Source of the DNA: Caryophanales bacterium UBA5455
GTDB taxonomy: Bacteria; Bacillota_I; Bacilli_A; RFN20; CAG-826
DNA length: 15,275 bases
Assembly (NCBI GenBank): GCA_002427365.1
Contig: DIQT01000018.1
Coordinates: forward strand, 3,284 to 18,558
Reading direction: 5' to 3'
Part shown: one piece after another, positions 13,677-15,275 of the stretch
Numbering within the stretch: the stretch's first letter is position 1
How the letters are laid out: every line of letters begins with the position of its first letter
The notes under the pieces: model-generated
The model's database searches: none
What the model was told of the DNA's origin: nothing
The model's input: the letters and a program-made list of their open reading frames with translations, nothing else
Translations under genes and position numbers: made by a program

Positions 13677-15275
13677 ATGAAATTCAAATATGCAGAAGCT
13701 TGGAATGGATTTGAACCAGGCATTTGGCAAGAAGATATTAATGTTCGTGACTTTATTCAAAAAAACTATAAACCATATTTAGGAGATGACCAATTTCTAG
13801 TTGGCCCAACGAAAGCGACCCTAAAACTTTGGGATCAAGTAATGGAATATAAAGCGGAAGAAGCTAAACGGGGCGGCGTATATGACGCGGAAACCAAATT
13901 AGCTTCCCGGATTACTACTTATGGTGCAGGTTATTTAAATAAAGACCTCGAAAAAATTGTCGGTGTCCAAACCGATGCACCGTTTAAACGGGGCTTAATG
14001 CCCTTTGGTGGCGTTAGAACCGCTGAACAAGCGCTTAATGCTTATGGTTATGAATTAGATGAAACAACTAAAAATGTGTTTGCCAAATACCGGAAAACGC
14101 ATAATGATGCCGTATTCGCTGTTTACAATAAAGAAATACGGAAAGCACGGCATAATTCTATTATTACTGGATTACCCGATGCCTATGGCCGGGGACGAAT
14201 AATTGGTGATTACCGCCGCGTTGCCTTATATGGGATTGACCGGTTAATCGAACAAAAACAATACGAAAAAGAATTATATCAATCACCCTTTACACCCGAA
14301 ACAAACTTAATGCGGGAAGAAATTAGTGAACAAATTAATGCCCTCAAGGGAATGAAAAAAATGGCGGCATCCTATGGCTATGATATTTCTGAACCAGCGG
14401 TTACCGCACAAGAAGCTGTGCAATGGACCTACTTTGGTTACTTAGCCGCGATTAAAGAACAAAATGGCGCGGCGATGTCCTTAGGCCGCGTCTCAACCTT
14501 CTTAGATATTTACTTTGAACGCGACTTTGCTTTAGGTCGACTTACTGAAAGCGAAGCCCAAGAAATTATGGACCACTTTGTTATGAAATTACGGATGGTT
14601 CAATTTATTAGAACGCCAGCTTATAACGATGTCTTTAGTGGTGATCCAACGTGGGTTACCGAAAGTATCGGCGGCATGAGTATTGATGGAAGAACACTCG
14701 TTACGAAAAATAGTTACCGGGTCCTTCATACCCTTGTTAACCTTGGCCCAGCGCCAGAACCAAACTTAACGGTTTTATGGTCGACAAGACTTCCTGAAAA
14801 CTTTAAAAAATTCTGCGCAAAAATTTCCATTGATACCTCATCAATTCAATATGAAAACGATGACTTAATGTTACCAAAACATGGTGATGACTATGGTATC
14901 GCTTGCTGTGTTTCCGCGATGCGAATTGGCAAAGATATGCAATTCTTCGGCGCACGGGCGAACCTTGCAAAAGCATTATTATATGCGATTAATGGGGGCG
15001 TTGACGAAGTTACCGGTGAACAAGTTTCTCCGGTCTACGCAAAAATTACGAGTGAAGTCTTAGATTATAATGAAGTAATCTCCTTATACGATCAAATGTT
15101 AGATTGGCTTGCACATGTCTACTGTGATGCTCTTAATATTATTCACTGGTCACATGATAAGTATTCGTATGAATCCGCACAAATGGCGCTTCATGATCAT
15201 AAAATTACGCGCTACTTTGCCACCGGTATTGCGGGCTTAAGTGTTGTCACTGATAGTTTAAGCGCTATTAAATAC
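13677..15275 (+). CDS. pflB: Pyruvate formate-lyase, 3'-partial
   Basis: Formate acetyltransferase converts pyruvate and CoA to acetyl-CoA and formate using a glycyl radical. The frame is open from ATG 13677 to the window edge (533 codons of an expected ~750), with no internal stop. Family segments are clear: WNGFEPGIWQEDINVRDFI at the N-terminus, VGPTKATLKLWDQV, FGGVRTAEQALNAYG, LPDAYGRGRIIGDYRRVALYG, and the active-site pair Cys410-Cys411 in DYGIACCVSAM. The glycine radical site lies beyond the window and could not be checked. AGGAGGA (13663-13669) provides a strong ribosome binding site overlapping the end of the preceding thioredoxin-like gene. It is co-transcribed with pflA. Confidence 0.97.
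   Translation, partial: MKFKYAEAWNGFEPGIWQEDINVRDFIQKNYKPYLGDDQFLVGPTKATLKLWDQVMEYKAEEAKRGGVYDAETKLASRITTYGAGYLNKDLEKIVGVQTDAPFKRGLMPFGGVRTAEQALNAYGYELDETTKNVFAKYRKTHNDAVFAVYNKEIRKARHNSIITGLPDAYGRGRIIGDYRRVALYGIDRLIEQKQYEKELYQSPFTPETNLMREEISEQINALKGMKKMAASYGYDISEPAVTAQEAVQWTYFGYLAAIKEQNGAAMSLGRVSTFLDIYFERDFALGRLTESEAQEIMDHFVMKLRMVQFIRTPAYNDVFSGDPTWVTESIGGMSIDGRTLVTKNSYRVLHTLVNLGPAPEPNLTVLWSTRLPENFKKFCAKISIDTSSIQYENDDLMLPKHGDDYGIACCVSAMRIGKDMQFFGARANLAKALLYAINGGVDEVTGEQVSPVYAKITSEVLDYNEVISLYDQMLDWLAHVYCDALNIIHWSHDKYSYESAQMALHDHKITRYFATGIAGLSVVTDSLSAIKY

Noticed and set aside
14881..15063. 60-codon + strand frame inside pflB
   Set aside because: The in-frame pflB reading, including the active-site Cys pair, covers the same bases.

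Overview
The window looks like a chromosomal stretch of an AT-rich, low-GC Gram-positive bacterium (Bacillota, or a Mycoplasmatota-type lineage that keeps the standard code). Signs for this are strong AGGAGG-type ribosome binding sites, all recognisable genes on the + strand, sigma-A-type promoters, hairpin-plus-T-tract terminators, CarD/LemA/DUF3137 genes of Firmicute type, and no in-frame TGA anywhere in the genes. The species cannot be named from the sequence. Catalase, rubrerythrin and pyruvate formate-lyase together suggest a fermentative, oxygen-tolerant anaerobe or facultative organism.

Layout. 1-1665: heme catalase, open at the left edge, closed by a terminator. 1842-3479: membrane protein fused to a spermidine-synthase-like domain. 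3565-3917: a free-standing FakA C-terminal-like domain plus a 30-codon ORF, closed by a terminator. 4045-6700: a P-loop kinase and a divergent EF-G paralogue in one transcription unit. 6876-7379: CarD-type RNA polymerase-binding regulator, translated from TTG. 7438-7560: a 40-residue zinc-ribbon/rubredoxin-like protein with its own promoter and terminator. 7633-9439: MtaD-like amidohydrolase overlapping a Sel1-repeat protein. 9508-11024: DUF3137 membrane protein and LemA. 11147-11223: initiator tRNA-Met. 11384-11941: rubrerythrin. 12087-12240: tRNA-Asp and tRNA-Phe. 12276-12662: AT-rich, gene-free leader with repeats and a hairpin. 12663-15275: pflA, a small thioredoxin-like gene, and pflB, which runs off the right edge.

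How the genes fit together. PflA installs the glycyl radical that lets PflB split pyruvate to acetyl-CoA and formate; the thioredoxin-like protein sits between them in the same operon. Catalase and rubrerythrin remove hydrogen peroxide, which would damage such oxygen-sensitive enzymes. Most remaining genes are housekeeping or poorly characterised.

No phage, insertion sequence, CRISPR array or obvious defence system is visible. The points most worth a second look are the EF-G paralogue whose catalytic His position is Asn, the orphan FakA C-terminal-like domain, the thioredoxin-like gene inside the pfl operon, the hairpin at the pfl transcript start, and a tRNA-Phe T-loop with positions 54 and 58 changed.
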